Shown one piece after another: positions 33,653-42,757 of a stretch of DNA of 64,000 nucleotides. The first letter of the stretch is position 1. Every line of letters begins with the position of its first letter. The position numbers and the translations under genes were made by a program. The notes beneath the pieces were generated by a model. The model was not told the origin of the DNA and made no database searches. It was given only the letters and a program-made list of their open reading frames with translations. The DNA comes from Gemmatimonadota bacterium (GTDB taxonomy: Bacteria > Gemmatimonadota > Gemmatimonadetes > Longimicrobiales > Gaopeijiaceae), in contig JAJEBW010000005.1 in the NCBI GenBank assembly GCA_022822325.1, positions 45,189 through 109,188 of the forward strand, given 5' to 3'.

Positions 33653-34168
33653 ATGGCACCTATCTTGTATGACTTCAGGCAGGACCCGGGCACCTCCGAG
33701 CATTGCGGCCACAGCGCCGAGCACCTTGCGCGGTCGCGGTCCTGCGCGGCGCCCCTCGTCTTCGCGGCGGCGCTCGCTCTTGGCGCTTGCGGCCTCTTCG
33801 AGGACCTCACTCCCGAGAATATCGCCTTCGAAATGACCGGCGAAGACGGCGCGCGCACGGAGGTCGTCTACGCCACCGATTTCGTGGCGGGAGTGGATGC
33901 GGGGGGAGTCACCCACGTGCAGGTCTTCAACTCCGACACCGTCTTCCATACGTTGCCCATAGACACCGTCATGAGCATCGCGGAGGACCAGCGCTGGCTT
34001 GTGCACGTCTCCAGCCTGGATGGCGACACTCTGGATGTGACCGTCGTAGTCAATGTCGACGGCCGCACCCTGGTTTCCCGGGGGGGCGGGATCTTTCCCG
34101 AGGCGCCCTGGCAGTACGTCTACGTATTCAACGAGCAGCTCACTGGCGATGTGGAAGTGACCTTCTGA
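33653..34168 (+). CDS. Small lipoprotein
   Basis: The 171-aa product has a lipoprotein signal (LVFAAALALGAC; lipobox Cys46) after an unusually long 30-residue n-region. The mature part is short and mostly beta-strand (TEVVYATDFVAGVDAG and VTVVVNVDGRTLV) and matches no family I know. ATG 33653 follows GGAGCG. Its stop overlaps the ATG of the next gene (ATGA). Codon use is less GC-extreme than in neighbouring genes, as in SusC/SusD. Confidence 0.6.
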   Translation: MAPILYDFRQDPGTSEHCGHSAEHLARSRSCAAPLVFAAALALGACGLFEDLTPENIAFEMTGEDGARTEVVYATDFVAGVDAGGVTHVQVFNSDTVFHTLPIDTVMSIAEDQRWLVHVSSLDGDTLDVTVVVNVDGRTLVSRGGGIFPEAPWQYVYVFNEQLTGDVEVTF

Positions 34169-34767
34169 TGATCGGATCACTGAATCCTTGCGTTTGGCCG
34201 AAGCGGCGGGCGGGATCCGGTACGGGCAGAGCGCCGGGAACCATTCTGAGCCATCCCGAACCCGAACCTCGTCGGCGTCGCGGACTCGTCAGCCTGGTCC
34301 TTGCCGCCGGAAGGGGCCTCTTGCTTCTCATGGGTGCGACGGTCCTTTCGGGGTGCTTCAGCTATCTGCCGGTCGAGTCCCCAACCCCGGGTGCGATCGC
34401 GCGTCTTCGCGTTCCCGTCAACTCGGCAGTTGCCGCGCCGGGGGCACCCCCGGAGACCGCGACGGTAGAGGGCGTCGTGCTGGAAGCCGGCGACACCATC
34501 GTCATTGAGGTGCAGACGCGGCGCGAGATCGGGGCCTACCGCGAGTTCATCCAGGAGAACACCTACCGCATTGCCCGCTCAGATCTGGTCAGCGTCGAGA
34601 TGCGCGAGCTGTCGCGGAATCGGTCGGTTGGCCTGGGCGCGGTGATCTTTGTGGGCGTGGGGGCGTTGGCCTGGCTGGCGGTGGGCCAGGGATCCGACAG
34701 CGCGGGCGACCTGATCGACAACGACAACACCCCTTCCGGCTTCACGATTCGCATACCGGTCCGGTAG
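34168..34767 (+). CDS. Lipoprotein with a C-terminal membrane helix
   Basis: The 199-aa product has an arginine-rich n-region, then LLLLMGATVLSGC with lipobox Cys63. The mature domain (about 64-160) has strands such as TATVEGVVLEAGDTIVIEV. It is followed by a hydrophobic stretch (LGAVIFVGVGALAWLAVG, about 155-172). Proteins of this style are common in this lineage but have no named function. Translation is coupled to the lipoprotein upstream by ATGA (34168-34171). Confidence 0.6.
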   Translation: MIGSLNPCVWPKRRAGSGTGRAPGTILSHPEPEPRRRRGLVSLVLAAGRGLLLLMGATVLSGCFSYLPVESPTPGAIARLRVPVNSAVAAPGAPPETATVEGVVLEAGDTIVIEVQTRREIGAYREFIQENTYRIARSDLVSVEMRELSRNRSVGLGAVIFVGVGALAWLAVGQGSDSAGDLIDNDNTPSGFTIRIPVR

Positions 34768-34940
34768 CGGGGGGAAGCCACGCAGGTCCAGTTCGACCGT
34801 GGCGCCGGTCATGTTGCCTTCGTCGGCGGGCTGGCTGCGGCCACTGCCTTTTCGGCCCCCAATTCGCGCTTTCCGCAAAGTTGGCCCATTTCACCATCGG
34901 AATGCCCACCGAATGCGCCTATCGTTCCTGTACCCCTCGC

Positions 34941-34969
34941 TGGACCTGGCGGGGGGAATAGCCTAAAAT
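34941..34969 (+). promoter_or_regulatory. Candidate sigma70 promoter for the coiled-coil gene
   Basis: TGGACC at 34941-34946 and TAAAAT at 34964-34969 with a 17-bp spacer match four and five of six consensus positions. The start codon is 27 bp after the -10. This is the best promoter-like sequence seen in the window. Confidence 0.55.
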
Positions 34970-34996
34970 GAACCAGGGACGATGAGGAGGTGCGGA

Positions 34997-36184
34997 ATGA
35001 CAGCAGTGGATTGGGGAATGTTCGGCGGCTTTGCCGCGATGATCACCGCACTGGTCACCACAGTAGCCTGGCTGCGGCGGGTCCAGACGAAGGAGATGGA
35101 AGCGCGCTTTGCTGCAGCCGAAGAGCGGCAGGCGGCGTTCGAGAAGGTCGTAATGGAGAGGTTTGCCGCGCTGGAGAGGATCGTGGACCAACGGTTCGCC
35201 GCGTCGGACAGAGTTCAGGCCGAGCGGTTTGCGGCGGTGGATCAGCGATTTGCGGCAACCGACCGGAGTCTTGCGGCATTGGAGGAATCCCAAGCCGAGC
35301 GTTTTGCCGCGTCAGACAGGGTTGAGGCCGAGCGGTTTGCGGCGGTGGACCAGCGATTTGCGGCATCAGACCGGACTCTTGCGGCATTGGAGGAATCCCA
35401 GGCGGAGCGGTTCGCCGCGTCAGACCGGGTTGAGGCCGAGCGGTTTGCGGCGGTGGACCAGCGATTTGCGGCAACCGACCAGAGTCTTGCGGCATTGGAG
35501 GAATCCCAGGCGGAGCGGTTCGCCGCGTCAGACAGAGTTCAGGCCGAGCGGTTTGCGGCGGTGGACCAGAGATTTGCGGCAACCGACCGGAGTCTTGCGG
35601 CATTGGAGGAATCCCAGGCGGAGCGGTTCGCCGCGTCAGACAGGGTTCAGGCCGAACGGTTTGCGGCAGTGGATCAGCGATTTGCGGCAACCGACCGGAG
35701 TCTTGCCGCATTGGAGGAATCCCAGGCGGAGCGGTTCGCCGCGTCAGACAGAGTTCAGGCCGAGCGGTTTGCCAAGGTAGATCAGCGGTTTGCGGCGATC
35801 GCAAGCGGTATTGACGCGACGAATCGGAGGATCGACGACCTGAGGAACGAGGTTCTCGGGCGAACGAGTGATTTCCGCGAGGAGATGTTCGACCGTATTG
35901 CGGACATGAGGGCGGACGGCGCCGCGCGCACGGAAGAGGTGAAGGAGCGGATCGCCGATTCCAGGGCCGCGTTGGATGGACGGTTCGACGACACGATCGG
36001 CCGATTTGACGATGTCACGGACCGCTTTGGCGACGCCAATGCCCGGATGGGCGACTTGCGGGCCGGGATCGAAAGCAGGATCACCGACCTGAAGACGGCA
36101 ACCGAGGGACGGCTGGAGGACATGGGACACCGCATCGCCGATCTCCGGGAGAGAAGATCCGGCGGGCCGGTGGCTCTTCCATAG
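34997..36184 (+). CDS. Membrane-anchored coiled-coil protein with 36-residue repeats
   Basis: The 395-aa product has one N-terminal membrane helix (WGMFGGFAAMITALVTTVAWL, about 6-26) and then an entirely helical, charged region. Residues 75-254 are five copies of a 36-residue unit that begins AERFAAVDQRFAATDRSLAA and contains LEESQAERFAASDRV. A degenerate sixth copy and non-repeated coiled coil (about 267-385) follow. Heptad-like spacing of Phe/Leu/Val suggests a long rod on the cytoplasmic or periplasmic side of the membrane. ATG 34997 follows GAGGAGG at 34985-34991 with 5-nt spacing; an in-frame ATG at 34982 is less likely. No catalytic motif is seen. Confidence 0.75.
   Translation: MTAVDWGMFGGFAAMITALVTTVAWLRRVQTKEMEARFAAAEERQAAFEKVVMERFAALERIVDQRFAASDRVQAERFAAVDQRFAATDRSLAALEESQAERFAASDRVEAERFAAVDQRFAASDRTLAALEESQAERFAASDRVEAERFAAVDQRFAATDQSLAALEESQAERFAASDRVQAERFAAVDQRFAATDRSLAALEESQAERFAASDRVQAERFAAVDQRFAATDRSLAALEESQAERFAASDRVQAERFAKVDQRFAAIASGIDATNRRIDDLRNEVLGRTSDFREEMFDRIADMRADGAARTEEVKERIADSRAALDGRFDDTIGRFDDVTDRFGDANARMGDLRAGIESRITDLKTATEGRLEDMGHRIADLRERRSGGPVALP
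35219..35758 (+). repeat. Five tandem 108-bp coding repeats
   Basis: Five copies in frame, starting at 35219, 35327, 35435, 35543 and 35651, differing by a few substitutions; a partial sixth starts at 35759. Each encodes 36 residues of coiled coil. The near-identity of copies suggests recent expansion, and copy number may vary between strains. Confidence 0.95.
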
Positions 36185-36238
36185 ACGCGGCCGCCTTCGA
36201 ACCACCAGCCGAAGGCAGCGCCGGATCAGCGCCCCGCC

Positions 36239-36268
36239 TTGGCGCACGGCGACGAATTCCGGTACTAT
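36239..36268 (+). promoter_or_regulatory. Weak promoter-like sequence before the sortilin-like gene
   Basis: TTGGCG at 36239-36244 and TACTAT at 36263-36268 with an 18-bp spacer match four of six consensus positions each. The start codon is 176 bp downstream, so a long leader would result. Confidence 0.25.
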
Positions 36269-36444
36269 CCCCGTTGCGCCGTTTCGCCAATGCCCGTTCC
36301 CGCCGCGACCGCTGGAGCCGTCGGCGCTTCGCCCCCGCGCGTCCGCCATTTTCCCGCATTCTTCCAACATCGCGCTGTTTCGCTTCCCCCATCCCTTCGC
36401 CCCCTACCCCCCCCCACCAGACCCCCACAAGGACCACCCTTCCC

Positions 36445-39400
36445 ATGCGACACCAGCCGTCCCTTCCCGGCGCGCTCGCCCTCGGCGCCGCCCTCTTCGC
36501 CCTCGCCCCGCCCCCCTCTCCCGCCTCCGCCCAGGAAGCCTACCCCGAATCCCTCTGGGGTTCGCTGGAGTGGCGCAACGTCGGCCCCCCGCGCGGCGGC
36601 CGTTCGATCGCGGCGGCCGGATCCGGGGCGCGTCCCTTCGAGTACTTCATGGGCACGACCGGCGGCGGACTCTGGAAAACCACCGACGGCGGCCTGAACT
36701 GGCGGCCCGTCACCGACGGCCATATCGGCAGCGCCTCGATCGGGGCCGTTCAGGTCTGCGAATCCAACCCCGACATCGTCTACATGGGGACCGGCGAGAC
36801 GCAGATTCGCGGCAACATCCAGCAGGGCGACGGCGCCTACAAATCCACCGACGGCGGCGAGAGCTGGGAGCGCGTCGGGCTGCGCGAGACCCAGAACATC
36901 GCCCGGATCCGGATTCACCCCGAGAACTGCGACGTCGCCTGGGCGGCGGCCTTCGGCAAGCACTCGGCCAACAATCCCGAGCGGGGCGTCTACAAGACCA
37001 CCGACGGCGGCGAGAGCTGGCGCAAGGTTCTCTACAGGAGCGACGGGGCGGGCGCGGTGGACATCAGCGTCGACGCCACCAACCCCGACGTCATCTACGC
37101 ATCGATCTGGGAGGCGTGGCGGCGCTCCTGGGGCATGTCCTCGGGCGGGCCGGACAGCGGCCTCTGGAAGTCGCTCGACGGGGGCGAGAGCTGGACCGAG
37201 ATCACCGGCAATATCGGCCTCGCGCCGGGACCGGTCGGGAAGATCGGGGTCGCGGTCTCGCCGGCCGATCCCAACCGCGTCTGGGCGCTGATCGAGCACG
37301 AACCCGACGGGGGCGTCTGGCGTTCCGACGACGCGGGCGCCACCTGGGAGCGGGTCAACGACGAGCGCAAGTTGCGCCAGCGCGCCTTCTACTACACCCG
37401 CATCTACGCCGATCCCAACGACCGCGAGGTCATGTACGCGCTCAACACCGGGCTCTACCGGTCGCGCGACGGCGGCGAGACCTTCCCCCGCGGAATCCCG
37501 GTGCCGCACGGCGACAACCACGATCTCTGGATCGCGCCCGACGACTCCGACCGGATGATCAACGCGAACGACGGCGGCGCCAACGTCACCATGAACGGCG
37601 GCCGGAGCTGGACCGACCAGGACTATTCCACCGCGCAGTTCTACCGCGTCATCACCACCGAGCACACCCCCTATCACATCTGCGGCGGCCAGCAGGACAA
37701 CTCGACCGCCTGCATCCCGGTGCGCGGCTGGAACCAGATGGCGGCGCGCGGGCCCGGCAACCGTTCCTGGTACTATGCGGTCGGCGGCTGCGAGAGCGGC
37801 TACGTCGCCCCCAACCCGATCGACCTCGACGTCTTCTACGCCGGCTGCTACGGCGGCAGCCTCTCGCGCTTCGACATGGGCACGGGGCAGACCCGCGCCG
37901 TCAACGTCTGGCCGGAGAACCCGATGGGGCAGTCGTCCGAGGACCTGATCCAGCGCGTGCAGTGGACGTTCCCGATCGTCTTCTCGCACCACGACCCCGA
38001 AGTCCTCTACACCGGCACCCAGCATGTGTGGAAGACGACGACCGAGGGGCAGAGCTGGGAGCGGATCAGTCCGGATCTGACCCGCGAAGACCCGATGACG
38101 ATGGGACCCTCGGGCGGCCCGATCACCCGGGACCAGACCGGAGTGGAGACCTACGCGACCGTCTTCGCGATCGCCCCTTCGTACCACGACGCCGAGACGA
38201 TCTGGGCCGGATCGGACGACGGCCTGGTGCACATTACCCGCGACGGCGGAATGAACTGGACCGACGTGACCCCGCCGGACGCCCCTGACTTCGTGCGCAT
38301 CAACACGATCGAGGCGTCGCCGACCACGCCCGGCAAGGCCTACGTCTCGGGGATTCGCTACCTGGTGGACGACGACCGCGCCCCCTACATCTGGAAGACC
38401 GACGACCACGGGCAGTCCTGGACGAAGATCGTGAGCGGGATTCCGGAGGACGATTTCATTCGCGCCACCCGTGAGGACCCGACCAGGCCCGGGCTCCTCT
38501 TCGCGGCCTCGGAGCGCACCGTGTACATCTCCTTTGACGACGGCGCGCGCTGGCAGTCCCTCTCGCTCAACCTACCCGTTGTGCAGGTCTCCGATCTGGT
38601 CGTCGCCGAAGACGATGTGGTGATCGCCACGCACGGACGCTCCTTCTGGGTGCTGGAGGACATCGGGCCGCTGCGGCAACTGTCGGACGAGATCGCCTCC
38701 GCTTCCTCCTGGCTGTTCGAGCCCGTGGACCCGATTCGCGGCCTTGACCAGGGCGCGCAGTTCCAGTACTACCTGGCGGAAGACGCCGAGAGCGTGACCT
38801 TCGAGGTGCTGGACGCCGCCGGCGAGGTGATCCGCAGTTGGGAGGCGGTCGCCGAGGACGAGGAGGAAGAGGAGGAGGAGAGTCCCTTCGCGGCCTTCTT
38901 CGGCGGGGGCGGGGGCGGGCGGCCTTCGGTGGATGCGGGGGCCCACGAGTTCCGCTGGGACATGCGCTATCCGGCCTGGACCGACTTCGAGGGACGGATC
39001 ATGTGGGCGGCGCGGCCGATGGGTCCGACGGCGGTTCCGGGTCGCTATTCCGTCCGCATGACGGTGGACGGCGGCGAACCCCAGGTGCGCGACTTCGAGA
39101 TCGGGATCAACCCGAACCTTGACGGGGTAACGGTGGCGGATCTGCGCGAGCGCTTCGAGTTGGCCATCCAGATCCGCGACCGCGTCTCGGAGGCGAACGA
39201 GGCGGTGATCAAGGTTCGCGACATCAACAGCCAGATCCAGGACCGCCTGGAGCGGACCGACGACAACGAGGTCGAAGCCCAGGCCGAGGTCGTGGAGGAG
39301 AACCTGGCGGTGGTCGAGGCGGAGATCTACCAGGTGAGGAACCAGAGCAACCAGGATCCGCTCAACTACCCGATCAAGCTCAACAACAAGCTGGCCGCCC

Positions 39401-39594
39401 TCATGGGGGTCGTCGAGGGGGCGGAAGACCGGCCGACCGACCAGTCGTATGCAGTCTTCCAGCACCTTGCGGCGCTCCTGGACGCGGAGCTCTCCGAGAT
39501 GGAGATCGTGATTCAGCGCGATCTGGGGCGGCTGAACGAGCTGCTGATCCGCGAAGGACTGGAACCGATCGAGGACCGGAGACTCGTGAGCTGA
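36445..39594 (+). CDS. Exported sortilin/VPS10-like BNR-repeat protein
   Basis: The 1049-aa product has a signal peptide (ALALGAALFALAPPPSPASAQ). The next 680 residues form one or two large propellers with many BNR repeats, for example GGGLWKTTDGGLNWRP, YKSTDGGESWERVG, YKTTDGGESWRKV, WKSLDGGESWTEI and WRSDDAGATWERV. This is the architecture of the sortilin N-terminal domain and of exported glycosyl-hydrolase-like BNR proteins. The C-terminal part holds an acidic/Gly loop (DEEEEEEESPF then FGGGGGG, about 805-830), a beta domain and helices. Binding or hydrolysis of a polymer is likely, but catalytic residues cannot be named. ATG 36445 fits the signal. Confidence 0.85.
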   Translation: MRHQPSLPGALALGAALFALAPPPSPASAQEAYPESLWGSLEWRNVGPPRGGRSIAAAGSGARPFEYFMGTTGGGLWKTTDGGLNWRPVTDGHIGSASIGAVQVCESNPDIVYMGTGETQIRGNIQQGDGAYKSTDGGESWERVGLRETQNIARIRIHPENCDVAWAAAFGKHSANNPERGVYKTTDGGESWRKVLYRSDGAGAVDISVDATNPDVIYASIWEAWRRSWGMSSGGPDSGLWKSLDGGESWTEITGNIGLAPGPVGKIGVAVSPADPNRVWALIEHEPDGGVWRSDDAGATWERVNDERKLRQRAFYYTRIYADPNDREVMYALNTGLYRSRDGGETFPRGIPVPHGDNHDLWIAPDDSDRMINANDGGANVTMNGGRSWTDQDYSTAQFYRVITTEHTPYHICGGQQDNSTACIPVRGWNQMAARGPGNRSWYYAVGGCESGYVAPNPIDLDVFYAGCYGGSLSRFDMGTGQTRAVNVWPENPMGQSSEDLIQRVQWTFPIVFSHHDPEVLYTGTQHVWKTTTEGQSWERISPDLTREDPMTMGPSGGPITRDQTGVETYATVFAIAPSYHDAETIWAGSDDGLVHITRDGGMNWTDVTPPDAPDFVRINTIEASPTTPGKAYVSGIRYLVDDDRAPYIWKTDDHGQSWTKIVSGIPEDDFIRATREDPTRPGLLFAASERTVYISFDDGARWQSLSLNLPVVQVSDLVVAEDDVVIATHGRSFWVLEDIGPLRQLSDEIASASSWLFEPVDPIRGLDQGAQFQYYLAEDAESVTFEVLDAAGEVIRSWEAVAEDEEEEEEESPFAAFFGGGGGGRPSVDAGAHEFRWDMRYPAWTDFEGRIMWAARPMGPTAVPGRYSVRMTVDGGEPQVRDFEIGINPNLDGVTVADLRERFELAIQIRDRVSEANEAVIKVRDINSQIQDRLERTDDNEVEAQAEVVEENLAVVEAEIYQVRNQSNQDPLNYPIKLNNKLAALMGVVEGAEDRPTDQSYAVFQHLAALLDAELSEMEIVIQRDLGRLNELLIREGLEPIEDRRLVS

Positions 39595-39680
39595 CGCGGG
39601 ACGGCGCCGCCGCGCAACCTGGCGGCCAACCCCGGGCGGCGGAAGGACGAAGGGCGAGCCCTTCGGAAAGAGGTGAACCG

Positions 39681-40070
39681 ATGAATCGTCAGACGAGACG
39701 CCGGGCCGCGGTGCTCCCCGGTGCGCTTCTCCTCGCCCTGGCGGCGGGGTGCGGGGGTTCGCGGAACCTCGTCAATCCCTTCGAGGGACAGGGTGCGCAG
39801 GGGCAGAGCATCCGGATCAATGTCGAGAACAACAACTTCAACGAGGCCACGCTGCGGGCGGTGGCGCGCGGGGAACGGCGGCTGGGGGTGGTGCAGGGGA
39901 ACAGCCGCGAATCCTTCGATCTGAACTGGCCCGCGGTCGACGACCTGCGCATTCGCATCGACATCCTGGCCGGAGACGACTTCACCACCAACCGGGTCTC
40001 GGTGGGCCCGGGCGAGACGGTCCATCTCACGATTCAGAATCCGCTCTACCGCTCGCTGCTCCGCCGGTAG
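39681..40070 (+). CDS. Small lipoprotein
   Basis: The 129-aa product has the lipoprotein signal LPGALLLALAAGC (lipobox Cys24). The mature domain of about 105 residues is mostly beta-strand: SIRINVENNNFNEATLRAV, RLGVVQGNSRESFDLNW and VSVGPGETVHLTIQN. The pattern resembles a small immunoglobulin-like sandwich. ATG 39681 follows AGAGGTG. It lies 86 bp after the sortilin-like gene and may be co-transcribed. The function is unknown. Confidence 0.7.
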   Translation: MNRQTRRRAAVLPGALLLALAAGCGGSRNLVNPFEGQGAQGQSIRINVENNNFNEATLRAVARGERRLGVVQGNSRESFDLNWPAVDDLRIRIDILAGDDFTTNRVSVGPGETVHLTIQNPLYRSLLRR

Positions 40071-40151
40071 CCGGGCGCCCCGGCGGTTGTCGGCGGGACC
40101 GGGCGCTGAACGACTGTCCCGGTCGGCGAGGGCTCGGCGTCCGGGCGGTCC

Positions 40152-42752
40152 TCAGACCCCGTAGGGCACCCACACATTCTTGACCTGGGCGCCGTGGGCC
40201 AGCAACGCTTCGGTGGCAGGACGGGAGAGCGCCCTCCAGTCCACCACGCCCTCGCGATCGACCCAGGTGCGCTTGAGATTGCCCGCCGAGAGTCGTTCGG
40301 CGTCGGCCGAGAGCGCGTCGCCGACGAAATCCCAGAGTTGCTCCACATCGTCGTGCGCAGCCAGGGTGGGCAGCACCTCGCGGTGCAGGCCCGAGACGAC
40401 ATTGACCGTTCCGGGCGGGATATCCGAGGTCTCCAGGATCTGCACGAGCTCCATGGCGGGGAGGGGGAAGCGTTCGCTGGGCAGCGCCACCACGACATTT
40501 CCCTGCGCGAGCGCGGCCGCGACCGGGCCAACCACCCCGGCCAGCGGCGAGGCGTTCCCGCACCGAATCCCCACCGTTCCCACCGCTTCGTTCATCGCGA
40601 AGGTGACATTGCGGAAGGGCGTCGCGTGGACGCGGCCGTCGTTCTTGTCGGCCCAGGCGGCGAAGGTGAAGAGCGACCTCAGCGCGGCCTCCACCTCGGC
40701 GCGCGCGGCCGCCCGCTCCATTTCGGCCGAGCGGGAGAGCAGCGCGGCCAGCTCCTCGGCGCGGGGGGCCAGGTTCTCGGCGACGAAGTAGAGGATCTGG
40801 GAGCGCAGATACGCCGTCGACGCGGCCCACCCGGCGCGCGCCCGGCCCGCGGCCTCCACCGCATCGCGCACATCCTTGCGGTTGCCGCGGGGCACCTCGG
40901 CCAGCGCCGCCCCCGCCGCATCGCGTAGCGCGAGCGAATATCCCCCGTCGGGTCGGCGCTGGCTTCCCCCGATCCAGAGCTTGGCCGTCCGGTCGATCGC
41001 GCCGCCCGCCTCCGCGGCTCCTCCGTCGATCGCGCCGCCATTCTCGCTCGCGAATCGCACGCTTCCGGAGGACGATCCCGGTCCGACTCCGCCCTCGCCC
41101 GCCAGCGCTTCCCCCGCCTCCTCGCCCCTCGGTCCAACGCCGTCGACGGTGCCCCCGGCGTGCACCGCTCCCGTCCCCGCGCCGGTCTCTGCTTCCCCCG
41201 CACCCCCCACCGGTCTCAGGTATTCGCGCATCCCCTCGCGTCCCCCCTCGCGCCCGAACCCCGATTCCCGGTATCCGCCGAACCCGGCCGCCGCATCGAA
41301 GCGGTTCGTGCAGTTGATCCACACGGTTCCGGCCCGGATTCGCGGCGCGACCTCCATGGCCAGGCTCAGATCCTCGGTCCAGAGGCTGGCGGCGAGCCCG
41401 TAGCGGGTGTCGTTGGCGAGCGCGACCGCCTCCGCCGGGGTGCGGAAGCTCTGGCTGACCAGAACCGGCCCGAAGATCTCCTCGGTGACGACCCGGCTGG
41501 CGGGCGGCGCGCCGGTGCAGAGCGTCGGCGGGACAAAACACCCGTTCACCGGCAAATCCCGCGCGGGCTGCAGCACCCTGGCCCCATCCTCGGCCGCGCT
41601 CCGCAGATACCCCCGGATTCGCTCCACCTGGCGTTCGGCGACGATCGCCCCCATGTCCATTCCCTTGTCGAGCGGGTGGCCCACCCGGATCCGCTCCATC
41701 CGCGCCCGCAGCATCTCGTGAAGGCGCTCCTCGACGCTCTCGTGGACGAGAAGCCGCGATCCGGCGCAGCAGACCTCGCCCTGATTGAGCCACACCCCAT
41801 CGACCACGCCCTCGACCGCGGCGTCGAGATCGGCGCTCTCGAAGACGACGAAGGGAGATTTGCCGCCCAGCTCCAGCGAGAGGTGAATCGCGCGGCCCGC
41901 GGTGGCCCGGCGAATCTCGCGGCCGACCGAGGTGGATCCGGTGAAGGCGACTCCAGCCAGCCCCGGGTGACGCACCAGTTCGGCTCCGGTCCCGCCATCG
42001 CCGGCGACCACATTCAGCACCCCCGGGGGAAGCCCCGACTCATGCGCGATCTCGGCGAAGAGCAGCGCGGTCAGCGGCGTGTACTCGGCGGGCTTGAGCA
42101 CGACCGCGTTTCCGGCGGCCAGGGCGGGCGCGACCTTCCAGGCCAGCATGAGAAGGGGAAAGTTCCAGGGAATGATCTGGCCGACGACGCCGAGCGGTTC
42201 ATGGCCGGGGAACTCGCCGGGGACCAGCTCCGCCCAGCCGGCGTGGTGCTGGAAGTGCCGCACCGCGAGGGGGACGTCGAGATCGCGCGATTCGCGGATG
42301 GCCTTGCCGTTGTCCAGCGACTCGAGGACGGCGAAGAGACGGGCGTGCCGGTGCAGCCGGCGGGAGAGGCGGTAGAGATGGCGGGCGCGGCCATGGCCCC
42401 CCAGAGCCTGCCAGACGGGAAGCGCGGCGGCGGCGGCGGCGACGGCCCGGTCCACATCGGAGCGGTCGCCGTAGCGGAAGGTTCCCAGGAGGCGGTCGTC
42501 GGCGGGACACCGGGTCTCGTGCAGCGCTCCCCGGCCGGCCCGCTCCAAGCCCCCGATCCAGTGGCCGAAGACTCGCTCGCCGCCCTGCAGCCACTCCATC
42601 GCCCACTCGTCGCTCTCGGGGGCGGGGCCGTAGGCGGATCCGGAAAGGGCGTCGCGGACGCGGATGGCCGCCGCCCCGGTCGCCGGAGCCGCGCTTCCAC
42701 GGCCGGTTCGGTCCCCGCGACGTCCTGCCGCGCCGGTCTTCCCTTCACTCAT
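40152..42752 (-). CDS. ALDH16-type aldehyde dehydrogenase with a second, non-catalytic ALDH domain
   Basis: An 866-aa protein with two ALDH domains. Domain 1 (about 50-513) is complete: PWNFPLLML at the NAD site, FTGSTSVG, LELGGKSPF with the general-base Glu, GEVCCAGSRLL with the catalytic Cys, and EEIFGPVL. A Gly/Glu/Ala-rich linker of about 70 residues follows (514-585). Domain 2 (about 586-866) starts KLWIGGSQRRPDGG and keeps ALDH secondary structure, but the Cys-containing segment is missing. This is the ALDH16 layout; the linker is longer than usual. It starts 5 bp after deoC, so it probably oxidises the acetaldehyde that DeoC makes. The usual ALDH16 length is about 770-800 aa. Confidence 0.85.
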   Translation of the reverse strand: MSEGKTGAAGRRGDRTGRGSAAPATGAAAIRVRDALSGSAYGPAPESDEWAMEWLQGGERVFGHWIGGLERAGRGALHETRCPADDRLLGTFRYGDRSDVDRAVAAAAAALPVWQALGGHGRARHLYRLSRRLHRHARLFAVLESLDNGKAIRESRDLDVPLAVRHFQHHAGWAELVPGEFPGHEPLGVVGQIIPWNFPLLMLAWKVAPALAAGNAVVLKPAEYTPLTALLFAEIAHESGLPPGVLNVVAGDGGTGAELVRHPGLAGVAFTGSTSVGREIRRATAGRAIHLSLELGGKSPFVVFESADLDAAVEGVVDGVWLNQGEVCCAGSRLLVHESVEERLHEMLRARMERIRVGHPLDKGMDMGAIVAERQVERIRGYLRSAAEDGARVLQPARDLPVNGCFVPPTLCTGAPPASRVVTEEIFGPVLVSQSFRTPAEAVALANDTRYGLAASLWTEDLSLAMEVAPRIRAGTVWINCTNRFDAAAGFGGYRESGFGREGGREGMREYLRPVGGAGEAETGAGTGAVHAGGTVDGVGPRGEEAGEALAGEGGVGPGSSSGSVRFASENGGAIDGGAAEAGGAIDRTAKLWIGGSQRRPDGGYSLALRDAAGAALAEVPRGNRKDVRDAVEAAGRARAGWAASTAYLRSQILYFVAENLAPRAEELAALLSRSAEMERAAARAEVEAALRSLFTFAAWADKNDGRVHATPFRNVTFAMNEAVGTVGIRCGNASPLAGVVGPVAAALAQGNVVVALPSERFPLPAMELVQILETSDIPPGTVNVVSGLHREVLPTLAAHDDVEQLWDFVGDALSADAERLSAGNLKRTWVDREGVVDWRALSRPATEALLAHGAQVKNVWVPYGV

Positions 42753-42757
42753 CGGAA

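Noticed and set aside
35219..35758. Possible CRISPR array
   Set aside because: Units are 108 bp, contiguous and in a coding frame with no spacers; no cas genes are present.
35055..35804. Repeated minus-strand frame opposite the coiled-coil gene
   Set aside because: It is the reverse reading of the 108-bp repeats. The plus strand has the membrane helix, ribosome site and promoter.
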